This document shows, piece after piece, positions 30,592-43,497 of a stretch of 64,000 nt of DNA (positions are counted from its first letter, which is position 1; every line of letters begins with the position of its first letter). The DNA is taken from assembly GCA_944472135.2 (NCBI GenBank), contig OX235263.1, positions 18,281,379 through 18,345,378 on the forward strand. The letters are read 5' to 3'. The notes under the pieces are model-generated. The model ran no database searches, had not been told where the DNA came from, and was given only the letters and a program-made list of their open reading frames with translations. A program made the translations under genes and the position numbers. This DNA is from Trichobilharzia regenti. Taxonomy: Eukaryota > Platyhelminthes > Trematoda > Strigeidida > Schistosomatidae.

Positions 30592-30789
30592 TTATGTCAA
30601 ATAAGTGTGAAGATATTCTGGAAACCTTGCGGTACGTCCAGAACGGGTTTTCTTGGGAGGCTCGATAGAAGGTTCGGTGGCTGTCGCTGTGCTAGTGACT
30701 TCATCGATGTCTAAACGATCTTCTGTTATAATAATAATAATAATAATAATTTTATTTTCATATAAACATAAATTTACATGAAAATGCAA
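30592..30789 (-). pseudogene. pol C-terminal remnant with Ile run, unit 1
   Basis: The last 40 or so residues (PPKKTRSGRTARFPEYLHTYLT) look like the C-terminus of a CsRn1-type polyprotein. They are preceded by an Ile run encoded by the ATA/TTA microsatellite (30728-30750) and by a 14-bp perfect hairpin (30762-30775 with 30788-30801). The microsatellite-hairpin filler sits exactly where RNase H and integrase should be. Equivalents: 33334-33531, 36077-36274, 38820-39008, 41554-41748. Confidence 0.65.
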
Positions 30790-30797
30790 ATTTATGT

Positions 30798-32033
30798 TTA
30801 TGTTACTTGTGGATTATGGGGTACGTTCAGCTCTATGCTAATAGGACTACCCTCCAAGTAAGGCGGTTTCAGTATAGCCTCGACCTTAGTAGCTAGTGGG
30901 CGAATGCCCTTGCAGTCAATAGTGTGACCCAGAAAGTCGAGTGAGTCAACACCGATTTGACACTTTCGAATATTAATGGTAACACCATGTTGGCGTAACC
31001 TTTCAAATGCCAAGTCCAAGTGCCTAAGGTGAGTTTCCTTGTCTGAACTGGCAATGAGGTAGTCGTCTAAGTATGCGTATACAAAGTCGAGACCGCGAAA
31101 TACTTTGTCAATGAAGCGTTGGAGTGTTTGGGCTGCATTTCGGAGAACGAATGGCATACGTAGAAATTCAAAAAGTCCGAAAGGCGTAATGATAGCCGTT
31201 TTCGGGATATCTTCTGTTGCCATCGGGATTTGGTTATACGCTTTAACCAAGTCGATTTTGGAGAATATAGTCGCGCCTGATAAGGTTGCCGTCAAGTCGT
31301 GTATATGAGGCAACGGGTAGCAATCAGGGTTTGTTTTGGCATTCACTCGCCGGTAATCACCGGTGGGTCGCCAATCATTGCTATCCTTTTTCGGAACCAT
31401 ATGAAGTGGGGATGCCCGTGGGTTATTCGAAGATCGAATGATGCCAAGGGTAAGCATATGGTCAAATTCATTCCTGGCGATTCTCAGTTTGTCAGGAGCT
31501 AATCGTCGTGCTTTAGATGTCACAGATTGTCCTGTGGTAATGATGTGGTGCATAACGTTGCTGGTTATGCACAGCAGGTCGTTCGACGGGCAGTTAAGTT
31601 CCGGGTACTTGTCAACCATAGGTTGAAAAGTTGGATCAAGAATTGCCCTTATCTTAACGGGTGACAAACTAGGGCCTATGTAGCTGATGCCTTTGATAGA
31701 CAGACTAGTAGTATTGTCAATCAGTCGTTTTCGGCGGACGTCTACGAGTAAATCATGATGACTAAGTAGGTCCGTGCCAATGATGGGCATTGTGACGTCA
31801 GCGAGAAGGAAAATCCATCGAATAGGTTTGGGTAAACCTACGTTCAGATAGACGTATTTCCTACCAAAAGTTGCGATTGGTTTTCCATTTGCAGCCTGTA
31901 AGTTGAAGGTAGGTTCCTTCTGTCAATCTGATGCTGTAGCAGGAAGGACGCTGGCTTCGGCGCCTGTGTCGACTAAGTATCGAGTCTGGCTTATCATATC
32001 ATGGATGTAAAGTAGGCGGCTAGTGCCCTTCAT
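30798..32033 (-). pseudogene. Protease-RT remnant, unit 1 (CsRn1-like pol)
   Basis: Pol opens with an ATG at 32033-32031 that overlaps the gag stop (ATGA). An aspartic-protease core DTGAEASVLPA follows at once, then a TGA at 31925-31923 in the same frame. After the stop the frame stays open: MPIIGTDLL (protease end), RT with [14 protein letters not shown] (motif A) and [10 protein letters not shown] (motif C), and [12 protein letters not shown]. It breaks at AILKPP into unrelated residues and stops at 30798. RNase H and integrase are absent. Because of the stop and deletions it can only be a non-autonomous copy. Confidence 0.8.
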
Positions 32034-32464
32034 CCTTCGTCGAACTGACTTTGGCTAACAACTTCTCTCATTCTTGTCAGCATGCTCACGGCTGACTGAT
32101 CTCCTAACTCGATGTTACGAAATAATTCGTTCAGACGTTGTCGGTCCATGAGAACGTTTCTCCTGAGGAGGGATGCTTTGAGCAACTCGTACGAGTTACT
32201 TACCTCGGGACTGAACATCTGTGATGTTGCGTACTTGCTGAATTCCCGCGGTAGGGCATGAATAACTGCAAGTAACTGTGAACGTTGATCGGATATCCCA
32301 TGCTCACAAAAATCTGCTTCAGCTAGCTGAAACCACGTTTCAGCATTATCTGGCCAGTATGGTACAAGCTGAATGGTTTTAGGAGTTGAGCGGATACGAA
32401 TGACCATGGGACTAACATCACTCATGACGAAAATTATGTCGAATAATATATGGTACAAGAACAA
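32030..32464 (-). pseudogene. Truncated gag, unit 1
   Basis: The frame starts MFLYHIL, but the more likely initiator is the internal ATG at MSDVSPM (residue 14). The core LVPYWPDNAETWFQLAEADF is typical of CsRn1/Kabuki-type gag. The frame ends SQSQFDEG at a deletion junction. The distal capsid half and any CCHC zinc knuckle are missing. The stop overlaps the pol ATG. Confidence 0.75.
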
Positions 32465-32482
32465 ATACGAAATGTAACGAAC

Positions 32483-32538
32483 TCACCGGGGTTATCTGCG
32501 GATTTATCGTGGATGAAGTTCGCGGTTGGGCTCACCAG
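32483..32538 (-). promoter_or_regulatory. Leader with primer-binding-site candidate, unit 1
   Basis: Just inside the LTR the minus strand reads CTGGTGAGCCCAACC. TGGTGA followed by CCC resembles the tRNA-Trp-type primer site reported for CsRn1, with mismatches. The same sequence precedes the gag of every unit. Confidence 0.5.
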
Positions 32539-32837
32539 TTTAGAGGGTTGACGGAATTATCTTACACAGCCTCTAAATTATTCTCGCGTACCGAAAACAA
32601 AGCAAAAGCCAATATTTGATCGTCCAAACTTCGTGATATATTTCGGGACCAAAACAAACCTTCAGGCGAACGCTTAGCTAGCTAGTGATCGTGCACGTGA
32701 CACGATTGGGTACCAAATGGCGGGGAAGCTTGACCGGAAGCCTTCAGCTAAACAAGTCGACTTAAACAGTGGTGGTCAGCATCCAATGGTGAGTGATTGC
32801 TGTGGTCAATAATTTTGGGGAATTATTTACCGCTACA
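32539..32837 (-). repeat. LTR 2 of array
   Basis: Array-consensus LTR. The adjacent C-run has six C (seven in the other units). Confidence 0.7.
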
Positions 32838-33539
32838 GCTTACTCCCCCCTAGTGGGGTAGTGAGGACTCTGAGACAGAACCAGCCGGAAGTAAAAAGCT
32901 CGATGGTTCCCTTTCGGGTGAAAAAAATCTTCCGAGCGGCTTGGTGGTATGTCTACTGGTTTGTCTGCCTATGCTAATGGGGTGTTTGTACATAGCTTCC
33001 TTGTTGTTGTTCGTTGGATTCCGTGCTTCGTTTGTTTCCTGTCCAGTGCCCGTCGCACCTGGAAAACAAAACAAGAACGCTAAGAACCATGTCGAGGAAA
33101 ATGTACCAAATCAGCTTTTTTTGTTTAAAAAATGATGTGCATTTACTATACAGTAAAATAATGCTAAGTTCAGAACATCGAAAAAAATACATCTAATTAA
33201 TTTTTTTTGCGCATGTTACGTGAACTGCTGAAAAAAATTTTGTGTTCGGTGGTACTGTATATAAAAAAATCGCTACGTCAGAAAAAATAGTTAGTACCAC
33301 AAACGAATGAGTTGCGTGAATCACACGACTTCGTTATGTCAAATAAGTGTGAAGATATTCTGGAAACCTTGCGGTACGTCCAGAACGGGTTTTCTTGGGA
33401 GGCTCGATAGAAGGTTCGGTGGCTGTCGCTGTGCTAGTGACTTCATCGATGTCTAAACGATCTTCTGTTATAATAATAATAATAATAATAATTTTATTTT
33501 CATATAAACATAAATTTACATGAAAATGCAAATTTATGT

Positions 33540-34775
33540 TTATGTTACTTGTGGATTATGGGGTACGTTCAGCTCTATGCTAATAGGACTACCCTCCAAG
33601 TAAGGCGGTTTCAGTATAGCCTCGACCTTAGTAGCTAGTGGGCGAATGCCCTTGCAGTCAATAGTGTGACCCAGAAAGTCGAGTGAGTCAACACCGATTT
33701 GACACTTTCGAATATTAATGGTAACACCATGTTGGCGTAACCTTTCAAATGCCAAGTCCAAGTGCCTAAGGTGAGTTTCCTTGTCTGAACTGGCAATGAG
33801 GTAGTCGTCTAAGTATGCGTATACAAAGTCGAGACCGCGAAATACTTTGTCAATGAAGCGTTGGAGTGTTTGGGCTGCATTTCGGAGAACGAATGGCATA
33901 CGTAGAAATTCAAAAAGTCCGAAAGGCGTAATGATAGCCGTTTTCGGGATATCTTCTGTTGCCATCGGGATTTGGTTATACGCTTTAACCAAGTCGATTT
34001 TGGAGAATATAGTCGCGCCTGATAAGGTTGCCGTCAAGTCGTGTATATGAGGCAACGGGTAGCAATCAGGGTTTGTTTTGGCATTCACTCGCCGGTAATC
34101 ACCGGTGGGTCGCCAATCATTGCTATCCTTTTTCGGAACCATATGAAGTGGGGATGCCCGTGGGTTATTCGAAGATCGAATGATGCCAAGGGTAAGCATA
34201 TGGTCAAATTCATTCCTGGCGATTCTCAGTTTGTCAGGAGCTAATCGTCGTGCTTTAGATGTCACAGATTGTCCTGTGGTAATGATGTGGTGCATAACGT
34301 TGCTGGTTATGCACAGCAGGTCGTTCGACGGGCAGTTAAGTTCCGGGTACTTGTCAACCATAGGTTGAAAAGTTGGATCAAGAATTGCCCTTATCTTAAC
34401 GGGTGACAAACTAGGGCCTATGTAGCTGATGCCTTTGATAGACAGACTAGTAGTATTGTCAATCAGTCGTTTTCGGCGGACGTCTACGAGTAAATCATGA
34501 TGACTAAGTAGGTCCGTGCCAATGATGGGCATTGTGACGTCAGCGAGAAGGAAAATCCATCGAATAGGTTTGGGTAAACCTACGTTCAGATAGACGTATT
34601 TCCTACCAAAAGTTGCGATTGGTTTTCCATTTGCAGCCTGTAAGTTGAAGGTAGGTTCCTTCTGTCAATCTGATGCTGTAGCAGGAAGGACGCTGGCTTC
34701 GGCGCCTGTGTCGACTAAGTATCGAGTCTGGCTTATCATATCATGGATGTAAAGTAGGCGGCTAGTGCCCTTCAT
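33540..34775 (-). pseudogene. Protease-RT remnant, unit 2
   Basis: Same structure as unit 1, including the in-frame TGA (34667-34665). Its RT frame at 34532-33540 is residue-for-residue the same as in units 1, 3 and 4. Confidence 0.8.
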
Positions 34776-35206
34776 CCTTCGTCGAACTGACTTTGGCTAA
34801 CAACTTCTCTCATTCTTGTCAGCATGCTCACGGCTGACTGATCTCCTAACTCGATGTTACGAAATAATTCGTTCAGACGTTGTCGGTCCATGAGAACGTT
34901 TCTCCTGAGGAGGGATGCTTTGAGCAACTCGTACGAGTTACTTACCTCGGGACTGAACATCTGTGATGTTGCGTACTTGCTGAATTCCCGCGGTAGGGCA
35001 TGAATAACTGCAAGTAACTGTGAACGTTGATCGGATATCCCATGCTCACAAAAATCTGCTTCAGCTAGCTGAAACCACGTTTCAGCATTATCTGGCCAGT
35101 ATGGTACAAGCTGAATGGTTTTAGGAGTTGAGCGGATACGAATGACCATGGGACTAACATCACTCATGACGAAAATTATGTCGAATAATATATGGTACAA
35201 GAACAA
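34772..35206 (-). pseudogene. Truncated gag, unit 2
   Basis: The protein is identical to unit 1 gag (144 codons), ending at the same deletion junction. Confidence 0.75.
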
Positions 35207-35280
35207 ATACGAAATGTAACGAACTCACCGGGGTTATCTGCGGATTTATCGTGGATGAAGTTCGCGGTTGGGCTCACCAG

Positions 35281-35579
35281 TTTAGAGGGTTGACGGAATT
35301 ATCTTACACAGCCTCTAAATTATTCTCGCGTACCGAAAACAAAGCAAAAGCCAATATTTGATCGTCCAAACTTCGTGATATATTTCGGGACCAAAACAAA
35401 CCTTCAGGCGAACGCTTAGCTAGCTAGTGATCGTGCACGTGACACGATTGGGTACCAAATGGCGGGGAAGCTTGACCGGAAGCCTTCAGCTAAACAAGTC
35501 GACTTAAACAGTGGTGGTCAGCATCCAATGGTGAGTGATTGCTGTGGTCAATAATTTTGGGGAATTATTTACCGCTACA
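35281..35579 (-). repeat. LTR 3 of array
   Basis: Array-consensus LTR between units 2 and 3. Confidence 0.7.
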
Positions 35580-36282
35580 GCTTACTCCCCCCCTAGTGGG
35601 GTAGTGAGGACTCTGAGACAGAACCAGCCGGAAGTAAAAAGCTCGATGGTTCCCTTTCGGGTGAAAAAAATCTTCCGAGCGGCTTGGTGGTATGTCTACT
35701 GGTTTGTCTGCCTATGCTAATGGGGTGTTTGTACATAGCTTCCTTGTTGTTGTTCGTTGGATTCCGTGCTTCGTTTGTTTCCTGTCCAGTGCCCGTCGCA
35801 CCTGGAAAACAAAACAAGAACGCTAAGAACCATGTCGAGGAAAATGTACCAAATCAGCTTTTTTTGTTTAAAAAATGATGTGCATTTACTATACAGTAAA
35901 ATAATGCTAAGTTCAGAACATCGAAAAAAATACATCTAATTAATTTTTTTTGCGCATGTTACGTGAACTGCTGAAAAAAATTTTGTGTTCGGTGGTACTG
36001 TATATAAAAAAATCGCTACGTCAGAAAAAATAGTTAGTACCACAAACGAATGAGTTGCGTGAATCACACGACTTCGTTATGTCAAATAAGTGTGAAGATA
36101 TTCTGGAAACCTTGCGGTACGTCCAGAACGGGTTTTCTTGGGAGGCTCGATAGAAGGTTCGGTGGCTGTCGCTGTGCTAGTGACTTCATCGATGTCTAAA
36201 CGATCTTCTGTTATAATAATAATAATAATAATAATTTTATTTTCATATAAACATAAATTTACATGAAAATGCAAATTTATGT

Positions 36283-37518
36283 TTATGTTACTTGTGGATT
36301 ATGGGGTACGTTCAGCTCTATGCTAATAGGACTACCCTCCAAGTAAGGCGGTTTCAGTATAGCCTCGACCTTAGTAGCTAGTGGGCGAATGCCCTTGCAG
36401 TCAATAGTGTGACCCAGAAAGTCGAGTGAGTCAACACCGATTTGACACTTTCGAATATTAATGGTAACACCATGTTGGCGTAACCTTTCAAATGCCAAGT
36501 CCAAGTGCCTAAGGTGAGTTTCCTTGTCTGAACTGGCAATGAGGTAGTCGTCTAAGTATGCGTATACAAAGTCGAGACCGCGAAATACTTTGTCAATGAA
36601 GCGTTGGAGTGTTTGGGCTGCATTTCGGAGAACGAATGGCATACGTAGAAATTCAAAAAGTCCGAAAGGCGTAATGATAGCCGTTTTCGGGATATCTTCT
36701 GTTGCCATCGGGATTTGGTTATACGCTTTAACCAAGTCGATTTTGGAGAATATAGTCGCGCCTGATAAGGTTGCCGTCAAGTCGTGTATATGAGGCAACG
36801 GGTAGCAATCAGGGTTTGTTTTGGCATTCACTCGCCGGTAATCACCGGTGGGTCGCCAATCATTGCTATCCTTTTTCGGAACCATATGAAGTGGGGATGC
36901 CCGTGGGTTATTCGAAGATCGAATGATGCCAAGGGTAAGCATATGGTCAAATTCATTCCTGGCGATTCTCAGTTTGTCAGGAGCTAATCGTCGTGCTTTA
37001 GATGTCACAGATTGTCCTGTGGTAATGATGTGGTGCATAACGTTGCTGGTTATGCACAGCAGGTCGTTCGACGGGCAGTTAAGTTCCGGGTACTTGTCAA
37101 CCATAGGTTGAAAAGTTGGATCAAGAATTGCCCTTATCTTAACGGGTGACAAACTAGGGCCTATGTAGCTGATGCCTTTGATAGACAGACTAGTAGTATT
37201 GTCAATCAGTCGTTTTCGGCGGACGTCTACGAGTAAATCATGATGACTAAGTAGGTCCGTGCCAATGATGGGCATTGTGACGTCAGCGAGAAGGAAAATC
37301 CATCGAATAGGTTTGGGTAAACCTACGTTCAGATAGACGTATTTCCTACCAAAAGTTGCGATTGGTTTTCCATTTGCAGCCTGTAAGTTGAAGGTAGGTT
37401 CCTTCTGTCAATCTGATGCTGTAGCAGGAAGGACGCTGGCTTCGGCGCCTGTGTCGACTAAGTATCGAGTCTGGCTTATCATATCATGGATGTAAAGTAG
37501 GCGGCTAGTGCCCTTCAT
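36283..37518 (-). pseudogene. Protease-RT remnant, unit 3
   Basis: Same as unit 2. Units 2 and 3 are the most alike pair. Confidence 0.8.
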
Positions 37519-37949
37519 CCTTCGTCGAACTGACTTTGGCTAACAACTTCTCTCATTCTTGTCAGCATGCTCACGGCTGACTGATCTCCTAACTCGATGT
37601 TACGAAATAATTCGTTCAGACGTTGTCGGTCCATGAGAACGTTTCTCCTGAGGAGGGATGCTTTGAGCAACTCGTACGAGTTACTTACCTCGGGACTGAA
37701 CATCTGTGATGTTGCGTACTTGCTGAATTCCCGCGGTAGGGCATGAATAACTGCAAGTAACTGTGAACGTTGATCGGATATCCCATGCTCACAAAAATCT
37801 GCTTCAGCTAGCTGAAACCACGTTTCAGCATTATCTGGCCAGTATGGTACAAGCTGAATGGTTTTAGGAGTTGAGCGGATACGAATGACCATGGGACTAA
37901 CATCACTCATGACGAAAATTATGTCGAATAATATATGGTACAAGAACAA
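37515..37949 (-). pseudogene. Truncated gag, unit 3
   Basis: Protein identical to unit 1 gag. Confidence 0.75.
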
Positions 37950-38023
37950 ATACGAAATGTAACGAACTCACCGGGGTTATCTGCGGATTTATCGTGGATG
38001 AAGTTCGCGGTTGGGCTCACCAG

Positions 38024-38322
38024 TTTAGAGGGTTGACGGAATTATCTTACACAGCCTCTAAATTATTCTCGCGTACCGAAAACAAAGCAAAAGCCAATAT
38101 TTGATCGTCCAAACTTCGTGATATATTTCGGGACCAAAACAAACCTTCAGGCGAACGCTTAGCTAGCTAGTGATCGTGCACGTGACACGATTGGGTACCA
38201 AATGGCGGGGAAGCTTGACCGGAAGCCTTCAGCTAAACAAGTCGACTTAAACAGTGGTGGTCAGCATCCAATGGTGAGTGATTGCTGTGGTCAATAATTT
38301 TGGGGAATTATTTACCGCTACA
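38024..38322 (-). repeat. LTR 4 of array
   Basis: Array-consensus LTR between units 3 and 4. Confidence 0.7.
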
Positions 38323-39016
38323 GCTTACTCCCCCCCTAGTGGGGTAGTGAGGACTCTGAGACAGAACCAGCCGGAAGTAAAAAGCTCGATGGTTCCCTTT
38401 CGGGTGAAAAAAATCTTCCGAGCGGCTTGGTGGTATGTCTACTGGTTTGTCTGCCTATGCTAATGGGGTGTTTGTACATAGCTTCCTTGTTGTTGTTCGT
38501 TGGATTCCGTGCTTCGTTTGTTTCCTGTCCAGTGCCCGTCGCACCTGGAAAACAAAACAAGAACGCTAAGAACCATGTCGAGGAAAATGTACCAAATCAG
38601 CTTTTTTTGTTTAAAAAATGATGTGCATTTACTATACAGTAAAATAATGCTAAGTTCAGAACATCGAAAAAAATACATCTAATTAATTTTTTTTGCGCAT
38701 GTTACGTGAACTGCTGAAAAAAATTTTGTGTTCGGTGGTACTGTATATAAAAAAATCGCTACGTCAGAAAAAATAGTTAGTACCACAAACGAATGAGTTG
38801 CGTGAATCACACGACTTCGTTATGTCAAATAAGTGTGAAGATATTCTGGAAACCTTGCGGTACGTCCAGAACGGGTTTTCTTGGGAGGCTCGATAGAAGG
38901 TTCGGTGGCTGTCGCTGTGCTAGTGACTTCACCGATGTCTAAACGATCTTCTGTTATAATAATAATAATTTTATTTTCATATAAACATAAATTTACATGA
39001 AAATGCAAATTTATGT

Positions 39017-40252
39017 TTATGTTACTTGTGGATTATGGGGTACGTTCAGCTCTATGCTAATAGGACTACCCTCCAAGTAAGGCGGTTTCAGTATAGCCTC
39101 GACCTTAGTAGCTAGTGGGCGAATGCCCTTGCAGTCAATAGTGTGACCCAGAAAGTCGAGTGAGTCAACACCGATTTGACACTTTCGAATATTAATGGTA
39201 ACACCATGTTGGCGTAACCTTTCAAATGCCAAGTCCAAGTGCCTAAGGTGAGTTTCCTTGTCTGAACTGGCAATGAGGTAGTCGTCTAAGTATGCGTATA
39301 CAAAGTCGAGACCGCGAAATACTTTGTCAATGAAGCGTTGGAGTGTTTGGGCTGCATTTCGGAGAACGAATGGCATACGTAGAAATTCAAAAAGTCCGAA
39401 AGGCGTAATGATAGCCGTTTTCGGGATATCTTCTGTTGCCATCGGGATTTGGTTATACGCTTTAACCAAGTCGATTTTGGAGAATATAGTCGCGCCTGAT
39501 AAGGTTGCCGTCAAGTCGTGTATATGAGGCAACGGGTAGCAATCAGGGTTTGTTTTGGCATTCACTCGCCGGTAATCACCGGTGGGTCGCCAATCATTGC
39601 TATCCTTTTTCGGAACCATATGAAGTGGGGATGCCCGTGGGTTATTCGAAGATCGAATGATGCCAAGGGTAAGCATATGGTCAAATTCATTCCTGGCGAT
39701 TCTCAGTTTGTCAGGAGCTAATCGTCGTGCTTTAGATGTCACAGATTGTCCTGTGGTAATGATGTGGTGCATAACGTTGCTGGTTATGCACAGCAGGTCG
39801 TTCGACGGGCAGTTAAGTTCCGGATACTTGTCAACCATAGGTTGAAAAGTTGGATCAAGAATTGCCCTTATCTTAACGGGTGACAAACTAGGGCCTATGT
39901 AGCTGATGCCTTTGATAGACAGACTAGTAGTATTGTCAATCAGTCGTTTTCGGCGGACGTCTACGAGTAAATCATGATGACTAAGTAGGTCCGTGCCAAT
40001 GATGGGCATTGTGACGTCAGCGAGAAGGAAAATCCATCGAATAGGTTTGGGTAAACCTACGTTCAGATAGACGTATTTCCTACCAAAAGTTGCGATTGGT
40101 TTTCCATTTGCAGCCTGTAAGTTGAAGGTAGGTTCCTTCTGTCAATCTGATGCTGTAGCAGGAAGGACGCTGGCTTCGGCGCCTGTGTCGACTAAGTATC
40201 GAGTCTGGCTTATCATATCATGGATGTAAAGTAGGCGGCTAGTGCCCTTCAT
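39017..40252 (-). pseudogene. Protease-RT remnant, unit 4
   Basis: The RT protein equals units 1-3. It carries the silent base at 39824 shared only with unit 5. The neighbouring tail remnant has a private D-to-G change (38932) and only four ATA repeats. Confidence 0.8.
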
Positions 40253-40683
40253 CCTTCGTCGAACTGACTTTGGCTAACAACTTCTCTCATTCTTGTCAGC
40301 ATGCTCACGGCTGACTGATCTCCTAACTCGATGTTACGAAATAATTCGTTCAGACGTTGTCGGTCCATGAGAACGTTTCTCCTGAGGAGGGATGCTTTGA
40401 GCAACTCGTACGAGTTACTTACCTCGGGACTGAACATCTGTGATGTTGCGTACTTGCTGAATTCCCGCGGTAGGGCATGAATAACTGCAAGTAACTGTGA
40501 ACGTTGATCGGATATCCCATGCTCACAAAAATCTGCTTCAGCTAGCTGAAACCACGTTTCAGCATTATCTGGCCAGTATGGTACAAGCTGAATGGTTTTA
40601 GGAGTTGAGCGGATACGAATGACCATGGGACTAACATCACTCATGACGAAAATTATGTCGAATAATATATGGTACAAGAACAA
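40249..40683 (-). pseudogene. Truncated gag, unit 4
   Basis: Protein identical to unit 1 gag. Confidence 0.75.
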
Positions 40684-40757
40684 ATACGAAATGTAACGAA
40701 CTCACCGGGGTTATCTGCGGATTTATCGTGGATGAAGTTCGCGGTTGGGCTCACCAG

Positions 40758-41056
40758 TTTAGAGGGTTGACGGAATTATCTTACACAGCCTCTAAATTAT
40801 TCTCGCGTACCGAAAACAAAGCAAAAGCCAATATTTGATCGTCCAAACTTCGTGATATATTTCGGGACCAAAACAAACCTTCAGGCGAACGCTTAGCTAG
40901 CTAGTGATCGTGCACGTGACACGATTGGGTACCAAATGGCGGGGAAGCTTGACCGGAAGCCTTCAGCTAAACAAGTCGACTTAAACAGTGGTGGTCAGCA
41001 TCCAATGGTGAGTGATTGCTGTGGTCAATAATTTTGGGGAATTATTTACCGCTACA
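40758..41056 (-). repeat. LTR 5 of array
   Basis: Array-consensus LTR between units 4 and 5. Confidence 0.7.
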
Positions 41057-41756
41057 GCTTACTCCCCCCCTAGTGGGGTAGTGAGGACTCTGAGACAGAA
41101 CCAGCCGGAAGTAAAAAGCTCGATGGTTCCCTTTCGGGTGAAAAAAATCTTCCGAGCGGCTTGGTGGTATGTCTACTGGTTTGTCTGCCTATGCTAATGG
41201 GGTGTTTGTACATAGCTTCCTTGTTGTTGTTCGTTGGATTCCGTGCTTCGTTTGTTTCCTGTCCAGTGCCCGTCGCACCTGGAAAACAAAACAAGAACGC
41301 TAAGAACCATGTCGAGGAAAATGTACCAAATCAGCTTTTTTTGTTTAAAAAATGATGTGCATTTACTATACAGTAAAATAATGCTAAGTTCAGAACATCG
41401 AAAAAAATACATCTAATTAATTTTTTTTGCGCATGTTACGTGAACTGCTGAAAAAAATTTTGTGTTCGGTGGTACTGTATATAAAAAAATCGCTACGTCA
41501 GAAAAAATAGTTAGTACCACAAACGAATGAGTTGCGTGAATCACACGACTTCGTTATGTCAAATAAGTGTGAAGATATTCTGGAAACCTTGCGGTACGTC
41601 CAGAACGGGTTTTCTTGGGAGGCTCGATAGAAGGTTCGGTGGCTGTCGCTGTGCTAGTGACTTCATCGATGTCTAAACGATCTTCTGTTATAATAATAAT
41701 AATAATAATTTTATTTTCATATAAACATAAATTTACATGAAAATGCAAATTTATGT

Positions 41757-42992
41757 TTATGTTACTTGTGGATTATGGGGTACGTTCAGCTCTATGCTAA
41801 TAGGACTACCCTCCAAGTAAGGCGGTTTCAGTATAGCCTCGACCTTAGTAGCTAGTGGGCGAATGCCCTTGCAGTCAATAGTGTGACCCAGAAAGTCGAG
41901 TGAGTCAACACCGATTTGACACTTTCGAATATTAATGGTAACACCATGTTGGCGTAACCTTTCAAATGCCAAGTCCAAGTGCCTAAGGTGAGTTTCCTTG
42001 TCTGAACTGGCAATGAGGCAGTCGTCTAAGTATGCGTATACAAAGTCGAGACCGCGAAATACTTTGTCAATGAAGCGTTGGAGTGTTTGGGCTGCATTTC
42101 GGAGAACGAATGGCATACGTAGAAATTCAAAAAGTCCGAAAGGCGTAATGATAGCCGTTTTCGGGATATCTTCTGTTGCCATCGGGATTTGGTTATACGC
42201 TTTAACCAAGTCGATTTTGGAGAATATAGTCGCGCCTGATAAGGTTGCCGTCAAGTCGTGTATATGAGGTAACGGGTAGCAATCAGGGTTTGTTTTGGCA
42301 TTCACTCGCCGGTAATCACCGGTGGGTCGCCAATCATTGCTATCCTTTTTCGGAACCATATGAAGTGGGGATGCCCGTGGGTTATTCGAAGATCGAATGA
42401 TGCCAAGGGTAAGCATATGGTCAAATTCATTCCTGGCGATTCTCAGTTTGTCAGGAGCTAATCGTCGTGCTTTAGATGTCACAGATTGTCCTGTGGTAAT
42501 GATGTGGTGCATAACGTTGCTGGTTATGCACAGCAGGTCGTTCGACGGGCAGTTAAGTTCCGGATACTTGTCAACCATAGGTTGAAAAGTTGGATCAAGA
42601 ATTGCCCTTATCTTAACGGGTGACAAACTAGGGCCTATGTAGCTGATGCCTTTGATAGACAGACTAGTAGTATTGTCAATCAGTCGTTTTCGGCGGACGT
42701 CTACGAGTAAATCATGATTACTAAGTAGGTCAGTGCCAATGATGGGCATTGTGACGTCAGCGAGAAGGAAAATCCATCGAATAGGTTTGGGTAAACCTAC
42801 GTTCAGATAGACGTATTTCCTACCAAAAGTTGCGATTGGTTTTCCATTTGCAGCCTGTAAGTTGAAGGTAGGTTCCTTCTGTCAATCTGATGCTGTAGCA
42901 GGAAGGACGCTGGCTTCGGCGCCTGTGTCGACTAAGTATCGAGTCTGGCTTATCATATCATGGATGTAAAGTAGGCGGCTAGTGCCCTTCAT
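41757..42992 (-). pseudogene. Protease-RT remnant, unit 5 (most diverged)
   Basis: Private changes are at 42019 (YLDDY becomes YLDDC, next to the catalytic aspartates), 42270, 42719 (SHHD becomes SNHD) and 42732. The shared protease TGA lies at 42884-42882. Confidence 0.8.
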
Positions 42993-43423
42993 CCTTCGTC
43001 GAACTGACTTTGGCTAACAACTTCTCTCATTCTTGTCAGCATGCTCACGGCTGACTGATCTCCTAACTCGATGTTACGAAATAATTCGTTCAGACGTTGT
43101 CGGTCCATGAGAACGTTTCTCCTGAGGAGGGATGCTTTGAGCAACTCGTACGAGTTACTTACCTCGGGACTGAACATCTGTGATGTTGCGTACTTGCTGA
43201 ATTCCCGCGGTAGGGCATGAATAACTGCAAGTAACTGTGAACGTTGATCGGATATCCCATGCTCACAAAAATCTGCTTCAGCTAGCTGAAACCACGTTTC
43301 AGCATTATCTGGCCAGTATGGTACAAGCTGAATGGTTTTAGGAGTTGAGCGGATACGAATGACCATGGGACTAACATCACTCATGACGAAAATTATGTCG
43401 AATAATATATGGTACAAGAACAA
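42989..43423 (-). pseudogene. Truncated gag, unit 5
   Basis: Protein identical to unit 1 gag. As the 5'-most unit it follows the outer LTR and would be the first transcribed. Confidence 0.75.
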
Positions 43424-43497
43424 ATACGAAATGTAACGAACTCACCGGGGTTATCTGCGGATTTATCGTGGATGAAGTTCGCGGTTGGGCTCACCAG

